Positions 7,617 through 15,370 of a DNA stretch of 29,990 bases are shown here, piece by piece. Below the pieces are notes generated by a model. That model searched no databases, was not told where the DNA came from, and saw nothing but the letters and a program-made list of their open reading frames with translations. The stretch is from Clostridium sp. CAG:964 (GTDB lineage: Bacteria > Bacillota > Clostridia > Oscillospirales > Acutalibacteraceae): positions 67,258-97,247 of the forward strand of contig FR891338.1 in assembly GCA_000435335.1 (NCBI GenBank), written 5' to 3'. Both the position numbers and the translations under genes were made by a program. Numbering within the stretch: position 1 is the stretch's first letter; each line of letters starts with the position of its first letter.

Positions 7617-8630
7617 TTATACCTCAACCACTGTTTTTTTACTGCACACTGTTTCTCCGTCAATGTCAGTAATGTATGAGGCCTTTTTTAACAGCTCTTC
7701 GTTTTTCTTATCAACTGTTATTACTGTAAGGATAAATCCCTTGCCCGCATTCTGGGCTGATGTATTTTTATAATATGTATACCTAAGTGATGTCATACCT
7801 TCCGCAACAACAATTTTATCAATATTTACATAATCATTTGCATTTTCAAGCGGCAATAAGCATAGGAACAGAGAGTTATCTTTGAAAAATGCGTCATCAT
7901 AGTTTTTCCCGGCAGAAAGCAACTCATGCACATCGTTTTGCGTATTTTTTCCAACCGACAACCGGTCAAACATATCTTCCCACTCGTTTACGCTTGTTAT
8001 AGGCAACATCTGATGTGTATAACAATCATTTACAGATTGCTGTATATTGTCGTAATCCTCCTCCGGAATATTAAACTTACAGTAAGTTCTATTATCGGAA
8101 GTGTCGGAAGTATAAATGTTATTTAATGAAAAATAATATTGGTCTGCTTTGAATTCCAGATTTTTACATGAAATGGAATTTACGGTAATTAAAGACACCA
8201 CACTTATAATTATGGCTATTACCTTGGTTTGAATAGTCAAGTGTGTAAGAATACACAGAAGCAAATCACAAACTAACAGTATAAATACCAAAACATAAAA
8301 TAAAATATTTGAAGCATTAAAAAATAATATAACAGAGAAAATTATTATTGCCGATGACATCAAAAGAAGTATGGCGGCTGTTGGCTTTTCAAAGTCTATG
8401 TCAAACTTTCGTACGATGAAAAAAACAGCCAACATTGCAGCTATAAATATTAATAACGATAGCTGTAAATATCCTTCTTTATATAATTCATCATAATTAT
8501 ACATTCGCAACAGCTTTAAAAAAGTTATTAATCCCAAACTGCCACAGACAAAGCATGTAACAACATTTATTACAACTGAAAAATTGTTTCTTTCCTCCGG
8601 AAATTCATAATTATTAAAAGTATTATTCAA
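7617..8630 (-). CDS. Five-helix membrane protein with extracytoplasmic C-terminal domain, unknown
   Basis: A 337-residue protein, not recognised. Five hydrophobic helices fill about residues 18-155. The remaining 180 residues form a soluble domain that would lie on one face of the membrane, containing ITSVNEWEDMFDRL and KDNSLFLCLLPLENANDYV. Alternating strands around the latter loosely recall PrcB-type domains; this is weak. The TTG start at 8630 has AAGGTGG at proper distance, inside the end of the signal peptidase gene, so translation is coupled. It is the last gene of the operon. A substrate-handling or self-protection role is only a guess from position. Confidence 0.7.
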   Translation of the reverse strand: MNNTFNNYEFPEERNNFSVVINVVTCFVCGSLGLITFLKLLRMYNYDELYKEGYLQLSLLIFIAAMLAVFFIVRKFDIDFEKPTAAILLLMSSAIIIFSVILFFNASNILFYVLVFILLVCDLLLCILTHLTIQTKVIAIIISVVSLITVNSISCKNLEFKADQYYFSLNNIYTSDTSDNRTYCKFNIPEEDYDNIQQSVNDCYTHQMLPITSVNEWEDMFDRLSVGKNTQNDVHELLSAGKNYDDAFFKDNSLFLCLLPLENANDYVNIDKIVVAEGMTSLRYTYYKNTSAQNAGKGFILTVITVDKKNEELLKKASYITDIDGETVCSKKTVVEV

Positions 8631-8643
8631 GTCTATGCCACCT

Positions 8644-9087
8644 TCATATTATTTTTCCTAATATCTGGTTATATTTAACTACTCCAAAATATCTGCTGTC
8701 ATTACTATTCTCAAAATTATCTCCTACAACATAAAACTCATCTTCAGCTAATTCAATAATTTTTTCATCTACCTCGGATGTATAATATGTTTTTATACCG
8801 TTAATATATAAATAGCCTTTCTTTTGTTCTACAGAATCATGTGGCACGGCAACTATTCTTTTTATGTAATCCTTATTGTCAAGTGTAAATACAATAACAT
8901 CGTCTCTTTCAACACTTTTATTATACTGCATTATAACTAATTGACCGCTGTTATATGTTGGTGCCATAGATTGCCCTGAAATTATAATCAATTTAAAATT
9001 TGTGGTTAGTATTAAACCTATAACTATAATAAAGGCAATACAAATAAAAGGAATATATTTTAGATTCTTATACATCTTGTTGCACAT
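8644..9087 (-). CDS. Signal peptidase I (type I leader peptidase, S26)
   Basis: A 147-residue protein with one N-terminal membrane helix (about 12-28) followed by the catalytic domain. Box B is SGQSMAPT with nucleophile Ser40, box D is YIKRIVAVP with the general base Lys76, and box E is GDNFENSNDSR. It is short compared with housekeeping SipS-type enzymes and lacks a second helix. The ATG at 9087 overlaps the end of the ATPase gene by 28 bases in another frame and follows AAGGA. Placement inside an ABC transporter operon suggests it cleaves leader peptides of that system's substrate; this is inference. Confidence 0.9.
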   Translation of the reverse strand: MCNKMYKNLKYIPFICIAFIIVIGLILTTNFKLIIISGQSMAPTYNSGQLVIMQYNKSVERDDVIVFTLDNKDYIKRIVAVPHDSVEQKKGYLYINGIKTYYTSEVDEKIIELAEDEFYVVGDNFENSNDSRYFGVVKYNQILGKII

Positions 9088-9695
9088 TTTTCTATATCCT
9101 TATCATGAGTAACTACTACAACAGTTTTTCCGCTTTCGTTTAGTGATTTTAGCAGTGAAAGTATAACATCTCTGTTTTCTACATCTAAGCTGCCGGTAGG
9201 CTCATCTGCCAAAATCAGCTCAGAGGGCTTTAGCATAATCCTTGCAACAGCAACTCTTTGCTGTTCACCTCCGCTTAATTGAAAAACCTTTTTATTTTCA
9301 TAGTTTTCAAGACCAACCGACTTAAGGGCCTCATTTATTTTTTGCTTTTTCTGCTCTTTGCTTAACTTTAGATACTTTGTGCCTACCTCTAAATTTTTTA
9401 TAACAGTTTCATCCTCTATTAACCCATAGTTCTGAAACAGATAAGAAATGTGATATCTTAAAAGCTTATTGCCCTCTTTTGATTGAAAAAATGGATTTTT
9501 TATACCACAAATTTCAACATCACCGCTGTCAGCCTTATCCAACAAACCAATAATATTTAACAAGGTAGATTTGCCTGCACCGCTTTTACCGGTTATAATA
9601 ACAAATTCCCCTTTTTCAATTTCTAAGGAGTAATCATTAAATACTACATTTGAACCATAACTCTTTGATATATTTGACAATTTAACAATACTCAA
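9060..9695 (-). CDS. ABC transporter ATPase, lactococcin-972-type group
   Basis: A 211-residue ATPase. Walker A is GKSGAGKST (36-44), the Q-loop is YLFQNYGLIEDETV (Gln88), the signature is LSGGEQQRV (140-148), Walker B is ILADEP and the switch is His197. The phrase LFQNYGLIEDETVIKNL resembles the putative bacteriocin export ATPases of the lactococcin-972 group, which are short and pair with a large 7-helix permease as here; the resemblance is from memory of the family. TTG at 9695 is chosen because AAAGGGGA lies just upstream; the frame is open further, but without a ribosome site. The start is three bases from the permease stop. Confidence 0.9.
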   Translation of the reverse strand: MSIVKLSNISKSYGSNVVFNDYSLEIEKGEFVIITGKSGAGKSTLLNIIGLLDKADSGDVEICGIKNPFFQSKEGNKLLRYHISYLFQNYGLIEDETVIKNLEVGTKYLKLSKEQKKQKINEALKSVGLENYENKKVFQLSGGEQQRVAVARIMLKPSELILADEPTGSLDVENRDVILSLLKSLNESGKTVVVVTHDKDIEKCATRCIRI

Positions 9696-9697
9696 GT

Positions 9698-11791
9698 TTA
9701 TTCCCCTTTCAGAACACTTAAAATATTTTTTTGGTTTACTCGTTTTTCGGTTATAAAAAATACGACTAAATCTAAAATGATTATAAGCAGAAGACATATT
9801 GGCTCTATTATCATACTAAAGTATGTTTTCATAATAATACAAGCCACAGTCAAAAATAAAATAATACCTATCAATAAAATAATATACCTTTTATAGATGT
9901 CAAAGAAAGACACACCGCACAGCTTTTCTATTGCAATTTTTTCCTTGTTATTTTCTATATAAATTTTTGCCATAAAAATTGACAGGATAACAGAAGAAAT
10001 TAAATAAACCATAGAAAAAGCTAACTGATAAACAAAATCCTGCACATATGTACTTATTACATTAGAAAATGTATTTTCAACAAAAGGTGTTTCTAATACA
10101 ACATCCTCAATTCCTGCCTGTTTCAGGTATGGCAACAATTCTGAGTAAGGGTCATCTGTATTGACCTTTAAAAGATAAAACTGGTTTGACATACCCGGAA
10201 GCATTTCTTCTGTCATTATTTCAGAATCGTAGATAACAATATCGGGGTTATCCAAATGTCCCAGTGTTGTTTGACCGGTCATGGCATTAAAGCTGTTTAT
10301 GGTTTCATTTTCTTTATAAACAATCATATGCAGGTCATTAATATTGGCAGTACCAAAGTACATCTCCAAAAGGCTATTATACTCGTCGTATAAACCTTCT
10401 TGAGTGTACCCTCTGCTTTCAGAAACCAATATATTAAGCTTTCCGTCAATAAAATCCTTTTCAGATATTAGGGTACCGTCAGCTTTGTGTATTGGATTTA
10501 CTGACAGATAATTCTTGTCTATTATTATTTCCTTTTGCCCGCTGTATTCTGCAAATGAGCTTACTCCGTCCGGCGCAGTTTGATAATTTAAGCTGTTAAT
10601 GTATATACCGTCAAACTTGTCAACAGTAATATCATAAAACTTATTAAATTTGGGTACATATTCATAATATACATCTTCATTATCCAAATCTACCTTTTCT
10701 GTGTAAAGATTGGTAGCAGCTCTGTTGTTAATAACAGATGAAATGTTTTTTGATTGAACAAACAGGGAATATGAGTTATTAATAAGCTGAAAGCATATAG
10801 ACAGGTTTATAACAAGCATAATCAAAAACGCAATTTTAGAAATAAGCGACACTATAAAAATTGCTTTCTTTTTACTTTTTCCTTTCAGGTACAAACCGTA
10901 ATTATTGCTGGTTTTCACTACAATAACGACCGTAACTAGGAAAATGGCAAGTATGCCGAAAAAAGACAGCAGTATATCCCTAACAGAGAACATAAAATAT
11001 GAAGTAAAAGTATTTTTATATAGAACGCTTACCAATAAAAAGTTTACAAATTCTATAATAAACAGCAGTACGCCAAATACAGTAAAGTTCCTTTTTAATT
11101 CCTCTGCAATAACATCCTTTGCCGTATAACCGTTCATCCTTTTTACGGCGTACTTTCTGCCCTGTGACAAAAGGTAGAAAATTATACTAAGGCACATAAG
11201 AACAAACAACAGCAAGTACGGCTGTTGCATATCGTTTATGCTCTGTGCAAAGCTACTGTCTGTCAGCTCAACTAACAGTCCCAATTCTTTTAAGGCTTCC
11301 ATTACAGTATAAACATCGTCAGACGAAGTGTAAAAAACACAGTTTTCCAGCCTGTATTTCTCTATATAACTGAAATCCTCAATTGTAACATCACAAGTGG
11401 CAGAGGATATTCCCATGGGATAAACCTCAAAGTTTTTTACTGTAGATAGTGTTGAAAAGCACTGATTAGGGGATAAAATCTTTCCGTTATTTTTTAAATC
11501 CAACTCCTGAAAAAAATCATCCTTGTTGTTGGTTTTATACAGTATATATGAGGTTTTTTCTGATGAAAAGTCTGTTGCTCTATACATTAAATCGGCATTT
11601 ATGCTTGCCATTTTTTCCTCTAAAAGCTTTACATACTCCTTATTTGTATACCGTTCATAAAACTGTTCTACGCTTATTTCCTTTAGCCCTTTATAAGGAA
11701 GCATTTCGCAATAGTTAGAGTAATTAAAAAATGTAATTATTGATAACATGGTAAAAAACACTACAAACAATAAACACATTATTTTTTTCAC
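9698..11791 (-). CDS. Large ABC permease (bacteriocin-associated integral membrane protein type)
   Basis: A 697-residue protein with an N-terminal helix (residues about 4-22), then an extracytoplasmic region of some 170 residues. A block of helices follows at about 205-340, then a second large external region at about 360-585, and a final three-helix block. This 1+3+3 layout with big external loops matches FtsX-like permeases and the integral membrane proteins that accompany lactococcin-972-type ATPases. GTG at 11791 with GGTGGTG upstream is taken as start; an earlier TTG at 11833 would place the start inside a terminator hairpin. It probably exports a peptide or gives protection against one; no peptide gene is visible beside it. 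Confidence 0.82.
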   Translation of the reverse strand: MKKIMCLLFVVFFTMLSIITFFNYSNYCEMLPYKGLKEISVEQFYERYTNKEYVKLLEEKMASINADLMYRATDFSSEKTSYILYKTNNKDDFFQELDLKNNGKILSPNQCFSTLSTVKNFEVYPMGISSATCDVTIEDFSYIEKYRLENCVFYTSSDDVYTVMEALKELGLLVELTDSSFAQSINDMQQPYLLLFVLMCLSIIFYLLSQGRKYAVKRMNGYTAKDVIAEELKRNFTVFGVLLFIIEFVNFLLVSVLYKNTFTSYFMFSVRDILLSFFGILAIFLVTVVIVVKTSNNYGLYLKGKSKKKAIFIVSLISKIAFLIMLVINLSICFQLINNSYSLFVQSKNISSVINNRAATNLYTEKVDLDNEDVYYEYVPKFNKFYDITVDKFDGIYINSLNYQTAPDGVSSFAEYSGQKEIIIDKNYLSVNPIHKADGTLISEKDFIDGKLNILVSESRGYTQEGLYDEYNSLLEMYFGTANINDLHMIVYKENETINSFNAMTGQTTLGHLDNPDIVIYDSEIMTEEMLPGMSNQFYLLKVNTDDPYSELLPYLKQAGIEDVVLETPFVENTFSNVISTYVQDFVYQLAFSMVYLISSVILSIFMAKIYIENNKEKIAIEKLCGVSFFDIYKRYIILLIGIILFLTVACIIMKTYFSMIIEPICLLLIIILDLVVFFITEKRVNQKNILSVLKGE

Positions 11792-11808
11792 AGTAACACC
11801 ACCATTTT

Positions 11809-11851
11809 TAAAATAAAAAAGGTTGCCCCACAAAAGTGGGGCAACCTTTTT
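11809..11851 (-). terminator. Strong terminator in the leader of the ABC operon (probable attenuator)
   Basis: AAAAAGGTTGCCCCAC and GTGGGGCAACCTTTTT pair perfectly over 16 bp with a four-base loop and a T-rich tail on the minus strand. It lies between the operon promoter (11912-11940) and the GTG at 11791. The transcript therefore has to pass it to reach the first gene. Confidence 0.85.
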
Positions 11852-11911
11852 ATAATTATTTGTACTTTTTTAGACCGAATATTTGTTACAATTCCCACAC
11901 ACAGTGCCGTC

Positions 11912-11940
11912 AGTGTAACATATTATTTAATCAAAGTCAA
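11912..11940 (-). promoter_or_regulatory. Promoter of the ABC/signal peptidase operon
   Basis: Minus strand TTGACT, 17-base spacer, TACACT. Predicted start is near 11905, giving a leader of about 115 bases that contains the terminator at 11809-11851. GTGGG early in the leader could pair with CCCAC of the terminator stem and act as an antiterminator. Confidence 0.7.
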
Positions 11941-12002
11941 TATATTTACATTATATTTGTGCTTATTTTTTCTATACTGCAAATAGCTGTGAGCTGTCCG
12001 GG

Positions 12003-12038
12003 AAAAAATCAAAAAGTCCTTAAAGCCAAAGCTTAGGA
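12003..12038 (-). terminator. Imperfect terminator-like hairpin
   Basis: On the minus strand TCCTAAGC pairs with GCTTTAAGGA with a two-base bulge, followed by CTTTTTGATTTTTT. It is weaker than the hairpins on either side. No gene ends here. Confidence 0.35.
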
Positions 12039-12097
12039 TTAAAAAACAGCCTGCTAAATACTTTTAATAATAGTTGTGCAAGCCAAACCGTCTAAAT

Positions 12098-12130
12098 AAA
12101 AAAGCCAAGATTCTGTGTTTTAGAATCTTG
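12098..12130 (-). terminator. Terminator downstream of the tRNA-Leu region
   Basis: On the minus strand CAAGATTCT pairs perfectly with AGAATCTTG and is followed by GCTTTTTTATTT. It lies beyond the 35-bp repeats and would end transcripts coming from the tRNA or the integrase. Confidence 0.8.
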
Positions 12131-12147
12131 ACTCGTTGTCTTTTTTT

Positions 12148-12252
12148 ATTCCCACTTTTCGGTAGGGTACACCGCTTTTTTAATTCCCACTCTTCAGTAG
12201 GGTACACCGTTTTTTTAGTTCCCACTTATTTGGTAGGGCACACCGCTTTTTA
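12148..12252. repeat. Three tandem 35-bp repeats
   Basis: Units at 12148-12182, 12183-12217 and 12218-12252 share TTCCCACT, a variable middle, GGTAGGG(T/C)ACACCG and a T-run. The units differ at a few positions each. They are directly adjacent, so this is not a CRISPR array. No reading frame is kept, because 35 is not a multiple of three. They sit about 45 bases from the tRNA-Leu 3' end and could be binding sites for an integrase or another protein. Confidence 0.85.
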
Positions 12253-12297
12253 GATATATTTAATAGCTCTGTTATTACAAATACCCAAAAATAAAAA

Positions 12298-12353
12298 TGG
12301 TGCTGGTGACCGGACTTGAACCGGTACGGTATTAACTACCGAGGGATTTTAAG
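12298..12353 (-). tRNA. 3' part of tRNA-Leu(UAA): attachment site of the integrated element
   Basis: On the minus strand the sequence starts in the anticodon loop (CTTAAAA, anticodon TAA). It continues through the stem TCCC, a long class II variable arm (CGGTAGTTAATACCG), a T-arm ACCGGTTCAAGTCCGGT and ends CACCAGCACCA. The 5' part (acceptor, D-arm, anticodon 5' stem) is missing; what precedes is unrelated sequence next to the integrase stop. This is the usual displaced tRNA 3' end left by a tyrosine integrase. The intact tRNA-Leu should lie at the other end of the element, and it is not in this window. Confidence 0.85.
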
Positions 12354-12384
12354 TTTAGGTATTTGCAACGGTAAATACTTAAAT

Positions 12385-13338
12385 TTAGAAAATTGACTTT
12401 TCAAGTGTATCTAAGCATCTTAATTTCGATTTATAGTAAACATGGCCATATAAATTTGCCGTGGTTGCAAAAGAGGAATGACCAAGCCATTCTTGCACAA
12501 TTTTCATTGATATATCGTTATTAATTAAAATTGATGCACAGGAATGTCTGAGGTCATGAAAGCGAATTTGAGGTAAATTACATTGCTTTAGAATATTTTT
12601 AAAGTTGTAGGTTAATCTGTCAGGCTTAACAAAGCTTTTACAACCTATTGTAAACACAAAATCGTCAGGTTGTGTATCTTTTGTTATTAATGACTTCAAA
12701 TAATTAGAAAAGTTTTCACCAAACGGTAAGGTGCGGTTGCTGCTACTGCTTTTTAATTTTAGACTATAAATATATATCGGCTTTCCCCTTTCATTGCCCT
12801 TTGTCTTAACAATTTTACCATTGACTGTAAGAGTGTTGGTTGTGAAATCAATATCTGAAAATTTCAATGCACATACCTCGGAGCGTCTTAAGCCAAATTG
12901 CAGTGCAAGTAATATAGCTGTTAAATATTGTGGATATTTATTCTTAACACAGTATATTAATTTTTTAGCATCTTCTTCGGAGTAGTAATGTGCCTTGTAC
13001 TTTTCAGCTTTGGGCTTGTCAATTTTGTCTGCTGGGTTATCAATACGATAGCCTCTTTTATACAGCCAACGGCAAAACTTGTAAATCAAAACATGGTAAT
13101 GCCTAACGGTGTTTTCTGTAACGGGGGATTTTTCCCGAATATAGTTATAATAATCCTCAATCATCTCGGGCGTAAGTTCGTTTGTATGTATGCAATACAT
13201 ATCAAAATATTCTGCAATTTTTATTCCATACTTCATGTAGCTGTCATATGACGTTGGCTGCACTGTATGTTTAGTCCGCTGAATATATTTTACTAACGAC
13301 TTACCAAATAGTTCAGAACTCCAATTATATGTTTCCAA
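12385..13338 (-). CDS. int: Tyrosine recombinase (integrase) of the tRNA-Leu element
   Basis: A 317-residue protein with a SAM-like N-terminal core-binding domain (about 10-105) and a catalytic domain. Catalytic residues visible are Arg151 in FGLRRSEV, Lys196, HDLRH (His261, Arg264), His287 in LGHSS and the nucleophile Tyr297 in TANLYGH. The TTG at 13338 follows GGGGGAG at five bases; the upstream ATG at 13359 lacks a ribosome site. The gene lies 31 bases from the tRNA-Leu fragment, the normal position for an integrase beside its att site. Confidence 0.93.
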   Translation of the reverse strand: METYNWSSELFGKSLVKYIQRTKHTVQPTSYDSYMKYGIKIAEYFDMYCIHTNELTPEMIEDYYNYIREKSPVTENTVRHYHVLIYKFCRWLYKRGYRIDNPADKIDKPKAEKYKAHYYSEEDAKKLIYCVKNKYPQYLTAILLALQFGLRRSEVCALKFSDIDFTTNTLTVNGKIVKTKGNERGKPIYIYSLKLKSSSSNRTLPFGENFSNYLKSLITKDTQPDDFVFTIGCKSFVKPDRLTYNFKNILKQCNLPQIRFHDLRHSCASILINNDISMKIVQEWLGHSSFATTANLYGHVYYKSKLRCLDTLEKSIF

Positions 13339-13368
13339 CGAAACTCCCCCTAACATCATAACTCATTA

Positions 13369-13397
13369 ATAATATAACATTTATCGAATTTTGTAAA
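13369..13397 (-). promoter_or_regulatory. Promoter of the integrase gene
   Basis: Minus strand TTTACA, 17-base spacer, TATTAT. An overlapping inverted repeat TAACATTT/AAATGTTA (around 13375-13410) spans the spacer and could be an operator. Confidence 0.5.
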
Positions 13398-13446
13398 ATA
13401 GAAAATGTTAATATAACAAAATGCAGAGATTTTTAATTCTGTGTGT

Positions 13447-13455
13447 TGTTATATT
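13447..13455 (+). promoter_or_regulatory. Extended -10 promoter for the ardC-parAB unit
   Basis: TGTTATATT forms an extended -10 box, 55 bases before the ardC ATG and just upstream of the first palindrome. The -35 region is poor. The same TGTTATATTA string occurs on the other strand at the integrase promoter, hinting at shared control. Confidence 0.45.
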
Positions 13456-13466
13456 AATGTCATTTC

Positions 13467-13493
13467 GCTGGGACAAATTGTCCCGGCTTTTTT
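13467..13493 (+). terminator. Palindrome copy 1, also a T-tailed terminator in the ardC leader
   Basis: The palindrome TGGGACAAATTGTCCCG lies inside GCTGGGACA..TGTCCCGGC, a nine-bp stem followed directly by six T residues. It sits between the promoter and the ribosome site AAGGAGG of ardC. As DNA it matches the two other palindromes of the element; as RNA it can stop transcription. If a ParB-like protein binds here it would autoregulate the unit. Confidence 0.6.
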
Positions 13494-13509
13494 ATTAAGG
13501 AGGTTGAAA

Positions 13510-14547
13510 ATGTCAAATAAAAATAACACAAAAAGTCCTATACTTAGTAGCAAGGAAGATTTGAAGCTTCGTATAGACAATGTTAATAAAACATTTATGA
13601 CTAATCCAAAGGAGTATCTTGAATTGATAAAATTTCAAAGCAAGTTTTATAGATACAGTTCGAGGAACACAAAACTCATCTACTCACAAAACCCAAAAGC
13701 TGCATTCATTGCTTCATTTAAGCGTTGGATGGATTTAGGCTATACAGTTTTAAAGGGCGAAAAGGGAATAAAAATCTTAGTACCTATTATGAGCAAATTT
13801 ATACAGCTTCCGGACGGTGATATTATCAAATACAGCTCTGCCACAAAAGCACAGCAGAAGCTTGCAAACTCAGGACAATTACAGATAATTACAAAACAAA
13901 ATTTTAGGGTTGGCAATGTGTTTGACATTATGCAAACAAATTGTCCTAAATCTGATTACCCAAAATTTCTTATTGGTTATCCTTCTATTGAACATGAAAA
14001 GCTGTATCAGGCAGTAAAGATGTATGCCGAAGAAAAGTTACACTGCCCTATTAATGAAGAAAATTTTAATTCACTGTCATATCGTGGAAATTATAATATC
14101 GAGAATCATTCAATAAAATATAACTCTGTGCTTGACAGTACGCAAAAATTATCAACAACAATACATGAGATTTCGCATTCTATTTTACATGCCGGTATTA
14201 GTATTGGTACTGACAAAATAATAGAACAAGTCGAACTTGAAGCGGATTCTTTGTCACTAATGATGCACGAACAATTAGGTATTGAACCAACACCTGCAAT
14301 GCAACATCATTTGTTAAGTCAGTATAGTTGCCTAAAGGAATCAAAATATGCGGATAAAATAATTGAATCTCTTGATTTTGTAACAAATAAGTATCATGAG
14401 ATTGCGAACGATTTCGCTGAATCAATAAACAAATATATTCAACAGCAAAACACAATTCAACAATCGCTGGATGTACAAACTCAAAGCAATTTAGAACAAG
14501 AAAATGTAAATGAAATTCTAAATATGGATATGAATATTGAAATGTAG
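13510..14547 (+). CDS. ArdC-like antirestriction protein with zinc metallopeptidase domain
   Basis: A 345-residue protein. The N-terminal part has SRNTKLIYSQNP, then FKRWMDLGYTVLKGEKGIKI, the signature of the ArdC N-terminal ssDNA-binding domain. Residues 219-223 are HEISH, a zinc-binding helix, with ELEAD (242-246) giving the third ligand, as in zincin-like domains. The last 60 residues are low-complexity and Gln/Asn-rich. ArdC proteins protect incoming DNA from restriction during transfer and are common on plasmids and integrative elements. ATG at 13510 follows AAGGAGG; the frame is open 69 bases upstream, but that part overlaps the promoter and palindrome. Confidence 0.85.
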   Translation: MSNKNNTKSPILSSKEDLKLRIDNVNKTFMTNPKEYLELIKFQSKFYRYSSRNTKLIYSQNPKAAFIASFKRWMDLGYTVLKGEKGIKILVPIMSKFIQLPDGDIIKYSSATKAQQKLANSGQLQIITKQNFRVGNVFDIMQTNCPKSDYPKFLIGYPSIEHEKLYQAVKMYAEEKLHCPINEENFNSLSYRGNYNIENHSIKYNSVLDSTQKLSTTIHEISHSILHAGISIGTDKIIEQVELEADSLSLMMHEQLGIEPTPAMQHHLLSQYSCLKESKYADKIIESLDFVTNKYHEIANDFAESINKYIQQQNTIQQSLDVQTQSNLEQENVNEILNMDMNIEM

Positions 14548-14548
14548 T

Positions 14549-14565
14549 TGGGACAAATTGTCCCA
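14549..14565. promoter_or_regulatory. Palindrome copy 2 between ardC and parA
   Basis: TGGGACAAATTGTCCCA, a 17-bp perfect palindrome around a central A, starts one base after the ardC stop and 30 bases before the parA ATG. No T-run follows, so it is not a terminator. Probable binding site for the element's ParB (parS-like) or an operator. Confidence 0.65.
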
Positions 14566-14594
14566 GCAAAATATAAATTAAGGAGAGATAAGTT

Positions 14595-15362
14595 ATGAAA
14601 ATAATTGCAGTTGCAAATCAAAAAGGTGGCGTAGGTAAAACAACAACAGTAATAAATATCTCTGTTGGTTTAGCTGACAAGGGCAAAAAGATTTTAGTTA
14701 TTGACCTTGACCCACAAAATCATTTATCAAGATTTATGGGCTACAAAACTGACGGTAAGGCAACGGTAAGCGAACTGATTCATCAGGAAGTATCACAAAT
14801 TCGATTGTGCGATTTTGATGATTTTATCAGGCATAGCAATTACAATGTAGATTATATTCCTTGTAACAATATGTTGTCCGGCGCAGTTTCGATTTTAGGA
14901 ATGGACAGCGACAGCACATCGGTTTTAAAGCGTATATTTAATAATGATTATTTTTCTACGTATGACTACATAATTTTAGACTGTTCACCGTCGCTTGACT
15001 TAATTGTTACAAATGCACTGACAGCATGTGATAAATTGTTGATTCCGTTGCAGTCAGAACTTTGGGCGTTTGAAGGCGTTGACCAAATGTTAAACATATT
15101 TGCACGAATCAAAGGTAATAAAATACAGCAGCACTTGCTTGGTATCTTGCTTACTATGTACAGAAAAAATACAAGTATGAGTAAATCTGTTTTACAAGCA
15201 GCTAAAGACAGCTATGGAGAGTATGTGTTTGATTCTCCAATATCCCTTAGAGCAGAAGTTAGCAACAGTGCTGCCCTAAAGTCAGTTCCAATATCTAATG
15301 CAAAGAGTGATGTTGGTAAAGAATATATGCAAGTAGTTAATTACATCTTAAGAATGGAGTGA
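14595..15362 (+). CDS. parA: ParA-family partition ATPase
   Basis: A 255-residue protein. The deviant Walker A is QKGGVGKTT (9-17), with Asp37 and Asp39 in the VIDLDPQ block and Walker B at YIILDCSPSLD. There is no N-terminal helix-turn-helix, so it is the short ParA/Soj type. It would move ParB-bound DNA by ATP-driven nucleoid binding. The ATG follows AAGGAGAG. It is the partner of the parB that overlaps or abuts its end. On an integrative element it may stabilise the excised circular form. Confidence 0.93.
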   Translation: MKIIAVANQKGGVGKTTTVINISVGLADKGKKILVIDLDPQNHLSRFMGYKTDGKATVSELIHQEVSQIRLCDFDDFIRHSNYNVDYIPCNNMLSGAVSILGMDSDSTSVLKRIFNNDYFSTYDYIILDCSPSLDLIVTNALTACDKLLIPLQSELWAFEGVDQMLNIFARIKGNKIQQHLLGILLTMYRKNTSMSKSVLQAAKDSYGEYVFDSPISLRAEVSNSAALKSVPISNAKSDVGKEYMQVVNYILRME

Positions 15363-15370
15363 AAATAATA

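Noticed and set aside
11791..11833. Longer N-terminus of the ABC permease from TTG 11833
   Set aside because: Those codons lie inside the terminator hairpin and have no ribosome site; GTG 11791 has both a ribosome site and a normal membrane-helix start.
11836..12036. Plus-strand 66-codon open frame after the ABC operon leader
   Set aside because: It begins inside the terminator hairpin, has no ribosome site and covers the opposite-strand promoter; no bacteriocin-like features.
12148..12252. CRISPR array
   Set aside because: The 35-bp units are directly adjacent, with no spacers between them.
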